A stretch of DNA of 64,000 nucleotides from Campylobacter concisus (GTDB lineage Bacteria > Campylobacterota > Campylobacteria > Campylobacterales > Campylobacteraceae). The translations under genes and the position numbers were made by a program. This document shows positions 6,963 through 16,500 of the stretch, piece by piece. The notes beneath the pieces are model-generated. The model ran no database searches and was not told the DNA's origin. It was given only the letters and a program-made list of their open reading frames with translations. The stretch is from assembly GCF_003048615.2 (NCBI RefSeq), contig NZ_CP049263.1, forward strand, positions 1,798,001 through 1,862,000, read 5' to 3'. How positions within the stretch are numbered: position 1 is the first letter of the stretch; every line of letters begins with the position of its first letter.

Positions 6963-9900
6963 TTTTTAGAGATTTAAGCGACGATGAGTACGGTAAGCGA
7001 CTGAGTGCATTTATGTGCAATATTGAAGTACATCCAGATTCTGAGCTAGTTAAGTCTGGTCGTTATTTAAAGCCATATGCAGATAACTCCAAAAATGCTG
7101 ACAGTGGAAGTATTGCTATCGGGCATGGACTAGATTTAAAAAAAAATGCTACAAGCGAAATCACAAAGTTGTACCAAGGTGTTTTTGGAAATGGATGGCA
7201 ACTAACAAAAGAAGAACTTTCGATTTTGAGAAACTATAAAAATGGCACTATAACCACATCAATGGCTTTGAGGAAATTTAATTCTTTATCCAATTTAAGT
7301 CTTAATCTAAAGACAAGAGATAATGCATATAAACTATACTCTTTAACTCTTAGTACTTATGAAAATAAAGTCAATAGTGACATTCCAAAATCCTACGAAA
7401 GACTAGCACTAGTCTCAAGAGCGTACAATCACTATGGCTCAGATCTTATGAAAGCTGTATCGCAAAGAGATAGATTTTTAATATGGTTTCATTTGCGTTA
7501 TACCATAAATACTCAAGGAGGCAAAGAGTTAAATGGCCTAACCAAAAGAAGGTTATGGGAATCGGATATTTTTGACCTTAAATATAAAGACGATTTTGAG
7601 GCGATAATAAATATTTTTAATCACATGAATATATCAAAATACAATGATCAAACAATAGCTAAATATATACGAGCATATGAAGGAAGAAATTTTACCGAAA
7701 AAAATATCACAGATTTTAAAGCGGATGCCGAAAGTAGGAAGCTTAAAAACTACTTTTCATTTAAATATAATAAAATCAATGCTACTCTTGCTCCATTTGT
7801 GGATAAGCTCCACTCTCTTCTAAAAGAAGTTATCAATACTACATTTGATAATAAAAATATATATGTTGTATACTTAAAAAGTGATGGTACTAACAATATA
7901 TCAGCTATAAATAAAGCACTACAAGAACGCGAGAAAAACTCAGAATTTAAAGAAGGTAAAAAAGAAGAAATTTTACTAATATATCCTCATCAATCTGCTC
8001 AGCCAACAGCACCATATCAACCAAAAAATACAAGGCTAACTATTATTTTAGCAAGTGGAAACTATTTAGATTGTTCTAATCTCAATCCATCAGGCAATAG
8101 CAGCGAAAGTAGACTAATACTAACCAACTATAAATTTAACTCATACAAAACAAATTACAACGCTAGTAATATAAAATTTATAAACCCTTTTACAAGTAAA
8201 GAAACTATACTTTATAAAGATGAAGTTGGAAATTTTATATCACAAGACAAAAAATATTCCTACAATAGCGCAAATAAAATAGTATTAAATTTCTTTGATA
8301 ATCTAAATTTTAACCTACTAAATTTTGCCAAAGAAAATGGCTCTTTAAGAAGTGATAAGGCTTCGTCAATGTTTGATATAAAGCTTAAATTAGCAAGCAA
8401 CAACAGCAGTGTCCCTACTACCAATAATGGAAATTTTAATCTAGTAGTGACAAATTTAATAATCACTGATGAAAATCAAAATAGCACTGACATAAAAGAG
8501 ATATATTTGCACAACGGAGAAGATAAGAGGGTATACAAATCATATTATCTTAAGAAAAATGAAACTACCAACGATGATGAGTTAGAGAAAAACTCATATA
8601 CGGCCAAATTTAATATCAATTTGATCTCAGACAAAAATCAAGGAGCATTTAAAAAGACTACAAAATTTATACTTGCCGCTCGTGATCTAAGCAAGGACTA
8701 CTCTACTAGTGAAATCCACAGCATGAGCGATAACGGTGTCGTATCGCTTGAAGCCAATCAGAAACAAAGCGGACAAGCTACATACGAGCTAAAAACATCA
8801 CTCATTGATATAGCAAATAATATATTCAATGTGACAATAGACATCCCAAACAAAAAAGATAGAACAACAATAACCACAAAAGATACAATAAACCTAAAGG
8901 CAAAATATAAGCCAAACAAGGGAGACGATAACTATAAAGAAATAAACTGGTCTTATAAGATAATCAAAAAAGATGAATACAATGGTGAAGTAAGAGCAAA
9001 TATAGTAATAAACGACATAAAACTAGAAGGCGAGAAATTTAAAGGCAAAGAGATAAACTTCACCCCGCAAACGGATATAAAAGATCAAGAGCTACTCGAA
9101 AAACTAAAAGAAGATGATAGCACTATTGTGTTTTTTGCATGTTTGAAAGCTCCAAGATATACAACAAGATATGGAAAAACACACGGAAAAATTGATTTTA
9201 AAGTGCCTATAAAGCTTAAATATGAAAACAGCAAACTTTATATATATGAATTTGGCCATACTGACAAGAATTTAGGCTTTGACGCAAGCTTATCAGATAA
9301 ATTTAGTTGCGAGATCAATGAGACAAAAAAATCAACTAACTCTGGTGGAAAATATTACATAAGTTCAAGCATAAATAGTCAAAATATAGGCATCTTTAAG
9401 GATTATAAGCTAAAAGATCCTGCTTATCAAGTAATAAGTATTAATGGTAAGTCCAGTAGAGTGTCTTTTGAAATTTATGTAGCTGATAGTAAGACCAAAA
9501 GTATAATATCGGGTAATAAAGGCGGAATAAATCTAATAAACAATGAAAATAAAAGTAAATTTATTTCTAAATTTAACGAAATAAAACAAAAAGTTAAACT
9601 AGAAGACGGAGAATCTGTTAGTATTGAAATAATTGAAGATGACGTTTGTTTTTGTTTAAGTCAAGGCTTAGTTAAAAAGAGCTGTGGTGGAAATGGTTGT
9701 AATATAAACGATAATGACTATGCAACAACTGCCAAAGAACTAGGTATTGAAAAAGAAGTATTAATGGCAATAGCAAGCCAAGAGTCTAAACATGCTTCGT
9801 TTAAAGCAGTAAAACAAGCCACTATTTTATTTGAAAGACATAAGATGTATAGGCTTCTTATTAAAAAAGGTAATACTAAAGCCAGCGTAGATGCACTATC

Positions 9901-10288
9901 TAAAAAATATCCAAGTATCGTAAATGAAGATAGTGGTGGTCATAATGATATGACATCATACGATAAACTTAAAACTGCAAAAAGTATAGATTATGACTGT
10001 GCTATTCAATCGTGTTCGTGGGGAAAATTTCAAGTCATGGGATTTCACTATGCTAATTTATATTCATCACCTAGGGAGTTAGAAAAAGCTATGAATATGT
10101 GTGAATTGCAACAATTCAAGTATTTTGTTTTATATCTTAAAAAAACGAACGGTATGGTTAATGCATTGAAGAGCAAGAACTGGGAAGAAATAGCGACACT
10201 ATATAATGGCCCTAAATGGAAAGAGAAAAACCCAGAATACGCAAACAATATTAAGAGATATTATAATCAGTTTAAGGCATCTAAATGA
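6959..10288 (+). CDS. Putative T6SS effector with two peptidoglycan hydrolase domains
   Basis: A 1109-residue protein. Residues ~10-210 look like a T4-lysozyme/pesticin-type muramidase: Glu23, then PYAD (Asp42), SIAIGHGLDL (51-60) in place of the usual T-I-G-x-G, and a late GLTKRRLWES motif. Residues ~920-1105 match the N-acetylmuramidase family DUF3380 (PF11860): IASQESKH with likely catalytic Glu942, ILFERHKMY, SCSWGKFQVMGFHYANLY and ATLYNGPKW. Between them lie ~700 residues of mostly beta-rich sequence with no recognised family, ending in a Cys cluster (CFCLSQG, SCGGNGC). There is no signal peptide, as expected for a T6SS cargo loaded from the cytoplasm. It overlaps the small exported genes on both sides by 4 bp. 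Target: glycan strands of a rival's wall (inference). Confidence 0.82.
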   Translation: MIFRDLSDDEYGKRLSAFMCNIEVHPDSELVKSGRYLKPYADNSKNADSGSIAIGHGLDLKKNATSEITKLYQGVFGNGWQLTKEELSILRNYKNGTITTSMALRKFNSLSNLSLNLKTRDNAYKLYSLTLSTYENKVNSDIPKSYERLALVSRAYNHYGSDLMKAVSQRDRFLIWFHLRYTINTQGGKELNGLTKRRLWESDIFDLKYKDDFEAIINIFNHMNISKYNDQTIAKYIRAYEGRNFTEKNITDFKADAESRKLKNYFSFKYNKINATLAPFVDKLHSLLKEVINTTFDNKNIYVVYLKSDGTNNISAINKALQEREKNSEFKEGKKEEILLIYPHQSAQPTAPYQPKNTRLTIILASGNYLDCSNLNPSGNSSESRLILTNYKFNSYKTNYNASNIKFINPFTSKETILYKDEVGNFISQDKKYSYNSANKIVLNFFDNLNFNLLNFAKENGSLRSDKASSMFDIKLKLASNNSSVPTTNNGNFNLVVTNLIITDENQNSTDIKEIYLHNGEDKRVYKSYYLKKNETTNDDELEKNSYTAKFNINLISDKNQGAFKKTTKFILAARDLSKDYSTSEIHSMSDNGVVSLEANQKQSGQATYELKTSLIDIANNIFNVTIDIPNKKDRTTITTKDTINLKAKYKPNKGDDNYKEINWSYKIIKKDEYNGEVRANIVINDIKLEGEKFKGKEINFTPQTDIKDQELLEKLKEDDSTIVFFACLKAPRYTTRYGKTHGKIDFKVPIKLKYENSKLYIYEFGHTDKNLGFDASLSDKFSCEINETKKSTNSGGKYYISSSINSQNIGIFKDYKLKDPAYQVISINGKSSRVSFEIYVADSKTKSIISGNKGGINLINNENKSKFISKFNEIKQKVKLEDGESVSIEIIEDDVCFCLSQGLVKKSCGGNGCNINDNDYATTAKELGIEKEVLMAIASQESKHASFKAVKQATILFERHKMYRLLIKKGNTKASVDALSKKYPSIVNEDSGGHNDMTSYDKLKTAKSIDYDCAIQSCSWGKFQVMGFHYANLYSSPRELEKAMNMCELQQFKYFVLYLKKTNGMVNALKSKNWEEIATLYNGPKWKEKNPEYANNIKRYYNQFKASK

Positions 10289-10887
10289 AAATAGTTTATA
10301 TAACAGTTTTACTAGGCTCATTTTTATTTGCTTCTGAAATTTCAGAAGCTTTTGGTGATCTAGATGGTGATAGTGTGGATGAAAGGGTAGTGGTTTGGCA
10401 AGATAGTGACTTGCATAGAGTTTTGCAAATTTTCAAAAAAGATAGTGAAAATAAATGGATAAAATGGCAAGAATTTAGTAATGTAATAATGAATTCTGAT
10501 GAAGGTGGTGCCATGGGAGATCCTTTTGAAGGTTTGGAGATAAAAAATAGAGTGATCACAATAAATCATAGTGGCGGTGGCGGTAGATTTGAGTGGAGCT
10601 ATATCCACAAATACAGACTTGATTTAAAAGATAAAATTTGGAAATTAATAGGCGTTACTGTAGATATGCTAGATAAAAATGTAAGAGATCAAAGCTTAGA
10701 CTATAACCTACTAACAAAGAAAGCCATATATAAGGTAGAGTGCTTAACAAAAGAGGTAAGCAAATGCAAAAACATAAAAAATTTTGCGTTTGATGTAAAA
10801 AATAATAACCAAATAGATATGAATAAAATAAAACTTGGAGAAAACCAACTTATCGTGCCAAAATATAATGAGAAAATATATTATTGA
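10285..10887 (+). CDS. Small exported protein, candidate immunity protein of the muramidase effector
   Basis: A 200-residue protein with signal peptide MKIVYITVLLGSFLFAS. The mature N-terminus has AFGDLDGDSVDERVVVWQ, an FG-GAP/VCBS-like Asp-rich loop that may bind calcium. ITINHSGGGGRFEWSYIHKYRL and KIWKLIGVTVDML follow, a pattern I associate with uncharacterised periplasmic proteins. Its ATG overlaps the effector stop (ATGA, 10285-10288), the classic effector-immunity layout. With the 6462-6962 product it gives the effector two flanking exported partners, one perhaps for each catalytic domain. The catalytic domains act in the periplasm, so an exported protector makes sense. Direct evidence of binding is lacking. 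Confidence 0.62.
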   Translation: MKIVYITVLLGSFLFASEISEAFGDLDGDSVDERVVVWQDSDLHRVLQIFKKDSENKWIKWQEFSNVIMNSDEGGAMGDPFEGLEIKNRVITINHSGGGGRFEWSYIHKYRLDLKDKIWKLIGVTVDMLDKNVRDQSLDYNLLTKKAIYKVECLTKEVSKCKNIKNFAFDVKNNNQIDMNKIKLGENQLIVPKYNEKIYY

Positions 10888-10910
10888 CGCAACAGAGATG
10901 TTAAATTTTT

Positions 10911-10945
10911 AATTTAGGGTATTGCTTTGTAAAGCACTCTAAATT
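10911..10945 (+). terminator. Stem-loop at the end of the T6SS cargo operon
   Basis: AATTTAG (10911-10917) pairs with CTAAATT (10939-10945), with an inner TGCTT/AAGCA stem (10923-10927, 10932-10936). No U tract follows, so it may be a weak terminator or only a boundary structure between the T6SS region and aqpZ. Confidence 0.35.
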
Positions 10946-11006
10946 TAACCAAAAACCGCAAGAAAACTTTATCTTTACAATATTTTGTAATGTCACACAT
11001 TTTTGC

Positions 11007-11012
11007 TAAAAT
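11007..11012 (+). promoter_or_regulatory. Candidate extended -10 box for aqpZ
   Basis: TTTTGCTAAAAT ends 31 bp before the aqpZ ATG; TAAAAT with upstream TTG(C) is the usual Campylobacter sigma-70 arrangement. An AAAGGGAG ribosome site follows. Confidence 0.5.
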
Positions 11013-11043
11013 CGCCCCTTTTAATTTACCTAAAAGGGAGAAA

Positions 11044-11751
11044 ATGAAGAGATATTTAGCTGAGTTTTTTGGCACATTTTGGTTAGTTTTTGGAGGTTGC
11101 GGTAGCGCGATATTTGCAGCAGCTTTTCCAGAGCTTGGTATCGGATTTGTAGGTGTTGCGTTTGCTTTTGGTCTTACAGTTCTTACGATGGCTTACGCAG
11201 TTGGTCACATCAGTGGCGGACACTTCAACCCTGCTGTCTCAGTTGGCCTATTAGTAGGCGGAAGATTTGATAAAAAAGACTTCGTGCCTTACGTCATCGC
11301 ACAAGTTATCGGAGCGATCGCAGCTGCTGCTGTGCTATATCTTATCGCTTCAGGCAAGGCTGGATTTGACGCTACTGCAAGCGGTTTTGCTAGCAACGGA
11401 TACGGCGAGCACTCACCAAATGGCTACAATCTAGTCTCAGCACTTGTTGCAGAGATAGTTCTAACTGCGTTTTTCCTTATCATTATCCTAGGTGCTACTG
11501 ATGAGCGTGCACCAAAGGGCTTTGCACCGATCGCTATTGGCCTTGGTTTGACACTTATCCACCTTATCTCGATACCTATCACAAACACATCGGTTAATCC
11601 AGCTCGCTCAACTGGCGTTGCGATATTTCAAGGCACTTGGGCACTAGAGCAGCTTTGGCTTTTCTGGGTTGCGCCTATCGTTGGAGCTATCATCGGAGCT
11701 ATCATTTATAGGATTTTAGGCTGCACATGCGGCTGCAAAAGCGCAAAATAA
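11044..11751 (+). CDS. aqpZ: Aquaporin Z water channel
   Basis: A 235-residue MIP-family channel, close to the 231 residues of E. coli AqpZ. It shows both NPA boxes ([11 protein letters not shown] and [10 protein letters not shown]), the N-terminal [17 protein letters not shown] helix and six hydrophobic segments. The start at 11044 is chosen because AAAGGGAGAAA precedes it and [12 protein letters not shown] is the family start; the frame is open 18 codons further upstream without a ribosome site. The C-terminus has an unusual Cys-rich tail ([10 protein letters not shown]). It moves water across the inner membrane. It is transcribed alone, with hairpins before and after. Confidence 0.95.
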   Translation: MKRYLAEFFGTFWLVFGGCGSAIFAAAFPELGIGFVGVAFAFGLTVLTMAYAVGHISGGHFNPAVSVGLLVGGRFDKKDFVPYVIAQVIGAIAAAAVLYLIASGKAGFDATASGFASNGYGEHSPNGYNLVSALVAEIVLTAFFLIIILGATDERAPKGFAPIAIGLGLTLIHLISIPITNTSVNPARSTGVAIFQGTWALEQLWLFWVAPIVGAIIGAIIYRILGCTCGCKSAK

Positions 11752-11767
11752 TCAAATTTTATGCTTC

Positions 11768-11790
11768 AAGGGGCGATCTTCGCCCTTTCT
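11768..11790 (+). terminator. Intrinsic terminator after aqpZ
   Basis: GGGCGA (11771-11776) and TCGCCC (11780-11785) form a GC-rich stem, lengthened by AAG/CTT pairing at the base, with a TCT loop and a TTTCTACTCTTTC pyrimidine run after it. Confidence 0.65.
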
Positions 11791-11843
11791 ACTCTTTCAA
11801 ATTTAAATAAGTAAAAAGAAATTTATAAGATATTTTTGAGGGG

Positions 11844-11871
11844 TCATCTAAGAAATTTAATTCTTAGATGA
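11844..11871. terminator. Long AT-rich hairpin downstream of the cme operon
   Basis: TCATCTAAGAA and TTCTTAGATGA form a perfect 11-bp stem with a 6-nt loop, 10 bp past the stop of the last minus-strand gene. It could end the cme operon or serve both strands between convergent genes. Neither side has a long T run. Confidence 0.45.
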
Positions 11872-11880
11872 AAAGAGGAT

Positions 11881-12108
11881 TTAGGCCTTTTTTGTCATCG
11901 CCCTAATAGGTATAACAAATATCGCTGCGATAAGGTAAAAAACGATACCAAAGACAGCTGCCATCATAAATATCTCGCCGATATCATAAAAGCTTGACTC
12001 AAGCCTAATAGTATCCACGTAATTTATCGCAAACCATAATGCTACGCCAAGAGCGATAGCAAAAACAAAAAATCCCCAAGAAAATAAAAAATTTAAAATC
12101 TTAGTCAT
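11881..12108 (-). CDS. Small two-helix membrane protein, last gene of the cme operon
   Basis: A 75-residue protein from the ATG at 12108; a TTG one codon earlier would add one residue. GGAGAAAAG precedes it. Two hydrophobic segments (about 8-29 and 44-67) are separated by a short polar stretch, and the C-terminus is basic (RAMTKKA). It begins 21 bp after the cmeC stop on the same strand, so it is probably co-transcribed with the efflux pump. No family was recognised. Small membrane proteins such as AcrZ modulate RND pumps in other bacteria, but there is no visible similarity to AcrZ; any link to CmeABC rests on position. Confidence 0.6.
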   Translation of the reverse strand: MTKILNFLFSWGFFVFAIALGVALWFAINYVDTIRLESSFYDIGEIFMMAAVFGIVFYLIAAIFVIPIRAMTKKA

Positions 12109-12129
12109 CAACTTTTCTCCTTTTTGAGT

Positions 12130-13512
12130 TTATTTATCTACCTTAAATCCGCCGCCAAGTGCTCTATAAACTTCGACTGCGCTATCTACCTCGTCAAGCT
12201 TTGCAGAGACATCTTGAAGCTTTGCTTGAAGCAAATTTCTCTCCGCATCGAGAAGCTCTAAGTGACCGATATAGCCAGCGTTATACTGATCTTTAGCAAG
12301 CGAATAAATTTTTTGCTGAGATTGTAGCAAATTTTTTACCTGATCCAAAGAGAGCTTTGCGTTTTGCCTTGAGATAAGGGCATCTCTAACCTCTCCAAGG
12401 GCCGATCTAACAGTTGCTTCGTAAGTGATAGCTGCGATTTGCTCGTTTGTCTCAGCAACGCGGACATTATTTTTTGTCCTGCCGTAGTCAAATATTTTTT
12501 GCGCTAAAGAGCCACCTATATTCCAAGTATTGGCATTTCCTACAAATATATTTTCAAAATCAATACTTGTAAAGCCCAAAAGTCCAGTAAGTGAGATTGT
12601 AGGAAAATAATCAGCCTTTGCTACGCCCACAAGGGCATTTGTAGCTTTTAGATCTGCTAGTGCCTTTGCCACGTCACTTCTTCTAAGCAAAACATCTGAG
12701 CTGATGCCAGCCTTTATCTCAGGTGAGCTTGGTAAATTTTGCGCACTAGCAACGGCTCCTTTTAAAATTTCATCATTGCTCTTGCCAGTTAGGATGGCTA
12801 GCGAAGTAAGCGCTTGCGACTTTGAGTTTAGCACTGAAGTTAGGCTAGTTTTTGCCCTTTCAACCTCAGCTTTGCTTTGTAGATAGGTCATCTCATTTAT
12901 GCCACCAAGATCAAGCTGCGTCTTTCGAAGTGCCAGCGTGTCCTCATAGGTTTTTAGTGTCTCTTTTAGCACCGCTTCTTGCATGTTTAGTGACACTAGA
13001 GCAAAGTAGCTTTTTGCCACACTTGAGCTAAGGCTTAGTCTGGCGCTATCATAGTCAAATTTGCTCGCATTTAAATTTTCATTAGCTGCAAGCACGCTAT
13101 TTCTTACTCTACCCCAAAGATCTATCTCATAGTTTAGCCCTAAATTTATGCTAGAGCTTCTATAGCGTGTTTGAGGCTGCCCAGTGTAAGTTTCACCGCT
13201 GGTTTTTGCTTTGGTATAACTTACATTTAAATTTACCCCAGGGAGCAAGCTAGCCTCAGCAACGCCAAGGCTCGCCTTTGCCTTCTCTAAATTTAAATAG
13301 GCAATGCGTAAATTTGTATTTTTCTCAAGCGCACTTTCAACAAGAATATTTAAATTTTCATCTTTAAATTCCTTCCACCAAAGATCTCTTATATCGCTTG
13401 TCTCGAAAGTGTATGTTGAGGTAAAATTTGTATCCACATTTGGCATATCTGGGCGAAACGAGCAACCAGCCAAAAACGCCGCTGTTATAAGTATAAACGC
13501 CTTATTTTTCAT
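12130..13512 (-). CDS. cmeC: CmeC outer-membrane channel lipoprotein
   Basis: A 460-residue TolC/NodT-family outer membrane factor. The start at 13512 is chosen over a longer frame because GGGAG lies 9 nt upstream and it gives a lipoprotein signal MKNKAFILITAAFLAGC with lipobox LAGC. Two homologous halves are visible through repeated long helices (ESALEKNTNLRIAYLNLEKA; LLRRSDVAKALADLKATNALVGVAKADYFP), the hallmark of this family. CmeC forms the exit duct of the CmeABC tripartite pump, which expels antibiotics and bile salts. The gene overlaps the end of cmeB by 11 bp, and the order cmeA-cmeB-cmeC is that of C. jejuni. Confidence 0.92.
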   Translation of the reverse strand: MKNKAFILITAAFLAGCSFRPDMPNVDTNFTSTYTFETSDIRDLWWKEFKDENLNILVESALEKNTNLRIAYLNLEKAKASLGVAEASLLPGVNLNVSYTKAKTSGETYTGQPQTRYRSSSINLGLNYEIDLWGRVRNSVLAANENLNASKFDYDSARLSLSSSVAKSYFALVSLNMQEAVLKETLKTYEDTLALRKTQLDLGGINEMTYLQSKAEVERAKTSLTSVLNSKSQALTSLAILTGKSNDEILKGAVASAQNLPSSPEIKAGISSDVLLRRSDVAKALADLKATNALVGVAKADYFPTISLTGLLGFTSIDFENIFVGNANTWNIGGSLAQKIFDYGRTKNNVRVAETNEQIAAITYEATVRSALGEVRDALISRQNAKLSLDQVKNLLQSQQKIYSLAKDQYNAGYIGHLELLDAERNLLQAKLQDVSAKLDEVDSAVEVYRALGGGFKVDK

Positions 13513-16500
13513 CTTTTTTTGCTCCCTTTTTCCAGTATTTTTCATTTAAATTTTCAAGCAAATAGTAAAACATAGGCACGAAAAATATCGCTATCGTAGT
13601 AGAAGCGATCATGCCGCCAACTACGCCAGTTCCTAGTGAGTGACGAGATGCAGCGCCAGCACCCGTGCTTATAGCCATTGGGAAAACGCCTAGAGTAAAT
13701 GCGATCGAGGTCATTACGATAGGTCTAAAGCGAAGTTTGGCCGCATTTACAGCTGATTCAAATATGCTCTTTCCACTCTCGCGCTCTTGCATAGCAAATT
13801 CTACGATCAAAATGGCGTTTTTGGCCGCTAGGCCGATGAGTAGCAAGAGTCCGATCTCAAAGTAGATATCGTTTGTTAGCCCTCTTAACCAAACTGCTAG
13901 CAACGAGCCAAATACCGCAAACGGCACGGCTGTGATAACAGCAAGTGGGATGAGCCACCTCTCGTACTGAGCGGCAAGGATTAGGAAGACAAAGATCATA
14001 CCAAAGATAAAGGCAGTTGTGCCTGTTCCTTGAGAATTTACCTCTTGATATGCCGTTCCTGCCCAGCTTATAGCGTACTCATCGCTACTTAGCGTGTCAT
14101 TTACGACCTCTTGGATCGCCCTTATCGCATCACCTGATGTGTAGCCAGGTTTTGGATCGCCCATGATCATAGCCGCTGGAAAGAGGTTAAATCTATCAAC
14201 GATATCAGGTCCGATCGATCTTGTAAGCGTTGCTACTGAATTTAGTGGCACCATGCCGCCATCTTTTGAGCGGACGAAAATTTTTCTTAGATCCTCGGGG
14301 TTGTTTCTAAAGTTATCGCTTGCCCTTGCATATACGCGGTATGATTTACCCGCAAGGTTGAAGTCGTTTATGTAGTAAGAGCCAAAGCTAGCTGCTATCG
14401 TGCTAAAAATTTCGCTCTCGCTTACGCCAAATAGCCTTGCCTTTTCTTTATCAACCGTTATCTTAAACTGGCGATAGTTTGTCTCAAGCGTCGTTCTTAC
14501 GCCAGTTAGCTCAGGTCTTGCGTTTGCAGCTGCAGTTACCTTTCTAGCATCCGCTTCTATCTCGTTGTAGCTCTTGCCGCTCTTATTTTGTAGATACATC
14601 TCAAAGCCGCCAGTCATTGATAGACCCATGATAGGAGGTAAATTTACAACAAAGGTCATTGAGTTTTTAGAGCCCCAAAGCATGCCGTTAAACTGCCCAG
14701 CCAAAGCATCTGCGCTATCTGCAGCGCCTTTTCTCTCGCTCCAGTCTTTTAGTTTAATAAAGCTAACGGCTGAGTTTTCTCTAAGTGAGCCAGCTAGCAT
14801 ATCGTATCCTGCAAAACCCATGCTAAATTCAACATTTGGATTACTCAAAATAGCACCGCTGATAGAGGCTAGCTCATCTTTTGTCTTTAGCATATTTGTA
14901 GAAGGTGGAAGCGAGGTGATAACCATCAAAGCGCCCTTGTCCTCTGAAGGCACAAGTCCTTTTGGCACTTTCTGAAATAGCCCATACGTTGCAAATCCCA
15001 TGATACCAATGACAATAAAGCTAATAAATACATGTTTTAAAATTTTTGCCACGCCTGCTGTGAAAATTTTAGTGCTAAAGTCAAAAAAGTCGTTAAATTT
15101 CTGAACTATCCAAAATGGCTTGCTCTCTTGCCTTTTAAGCATAACCGCGCAAAGTGCTGGCGTAAGAGTAAGAGCAACAAAGCCAGAGATACAAACAGAG
15201 ACGACAAGTGTTAGCGCAAACTGCTTTTGTATAACGCCTACAAAGCCCTCCATAAAAGATACCGGCACGAAAACCGCACAAAGCACGAGCACGATAGAGA
15301 TAACTGGGGTTTGTACCTCCTCCATCGCCTTAAATGTCGCGTTTTTTACGCTTATATCTTTATCTTCATGTAAAATTCTCTCAACGTTTTCTATAACGAT
15401 GATCGCGTCATCCACGACGATACCGATGGCTAGGATCAGGGCAAAAAGTGTGATCAAATTTATACTAAAGCCCATCACATAAAGCCCGCCAAATGTGCCT
15501 ATGATAGAGACTGGCACGGCGAGCATTGGTATGATGGTAGCTCTAAAGCTCTTTAAGAAGAAGTACATTACGATAAGAACTAGCACCATCGCCTCGATAA
15601 AAGTTTTTATGACTTCGTCTATTGAGACGGTGATAAATTCAGTTGGATTGTAGGCTATCGTGTGCTCTAGGCCAACTGGGTAGGTTTTCTTTAGCTCTTC
15701 AAGCTTTGCTTTGACCGCTTCAGCCGTTGCTAGAGCGTTTGCGTCGTTTTGCAAAAATAGCAAAAGTGGCACTGCTGGCTTGCCATTTAGCATAGCTTCA
15801 GATGCGTAGCTAGCAGCTCCGAGCTCGACTGTGGCGACCTCTTTTAGCTTGACAACTGTGCCGTCTTCACTTTTTATCAAAATTTCACCAAACTGCTTTG
15901 GATCTTTAAAACGTCCCTCAGAAACTACAGAATAAACATAAGGATTTTCACCCTTTGATGGCTGCTCGCCGATCTTGCCAGCGGCGTATTGTGAGTTTTG
16001 AATTCTTACTTGAGAGATGACGTCGCTTGGAGTTAGTTTAAACTGAGATAGTCTGTCTGGCTTTAGCCAAATTCTCATTGAGTACTCTTTGCTGCCAATG
16101 AGCGCTGTATCGCCGATGCCATTTACTCTTTTGATCTCGTCGGCGATGTTTAAATTTACATAGTTATATAGCTCCACTAGGTCCATATTTGGGTTTGAAA
16201 AGCCAACTACTTGAAGGATCGAGCCACTTCTTTCGCGCACCGTTACACCCATGTTTTGCACCTCTTGAGGCAGTCTTGAAAGGGCAGCTTGCACGCGGTT
16301 ATTTACATCGATCGTAGCTTGTTTTGATGATGAGCCGATCTTAAAATATACACTTATATTCATAGTACCTGCAGAGCTTGAGGTGCTTTGCATATAAAGC
16401 ATATTTTCAACGCCGTTTATCTGATCTTCGATCGCACTTGCGACTGAGTCAGCGATAGTCTGTGCATCAGCACCGCTATATGACGCACTTACTGATACTT

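Noticed and set aside
10048-10248. Minus-strand frame inside the effector C-terminus
   Set aside because: Antisense to the conserved muramidase motifs; no start signal.
6959-10288. Effector gene considered as a prophage endolysin or tail protein
   Set aside because: No holin, capsid or tail genes are near; it lies in a vgrG operon with exported small proteins, and at 1109 residues is too long for an endolysin.
13304-13549. Plus-strand open frames across the cmeABC region
   Set aside because: They are antisense to clear RND pump genes and lack ribosome sites and family motifs.
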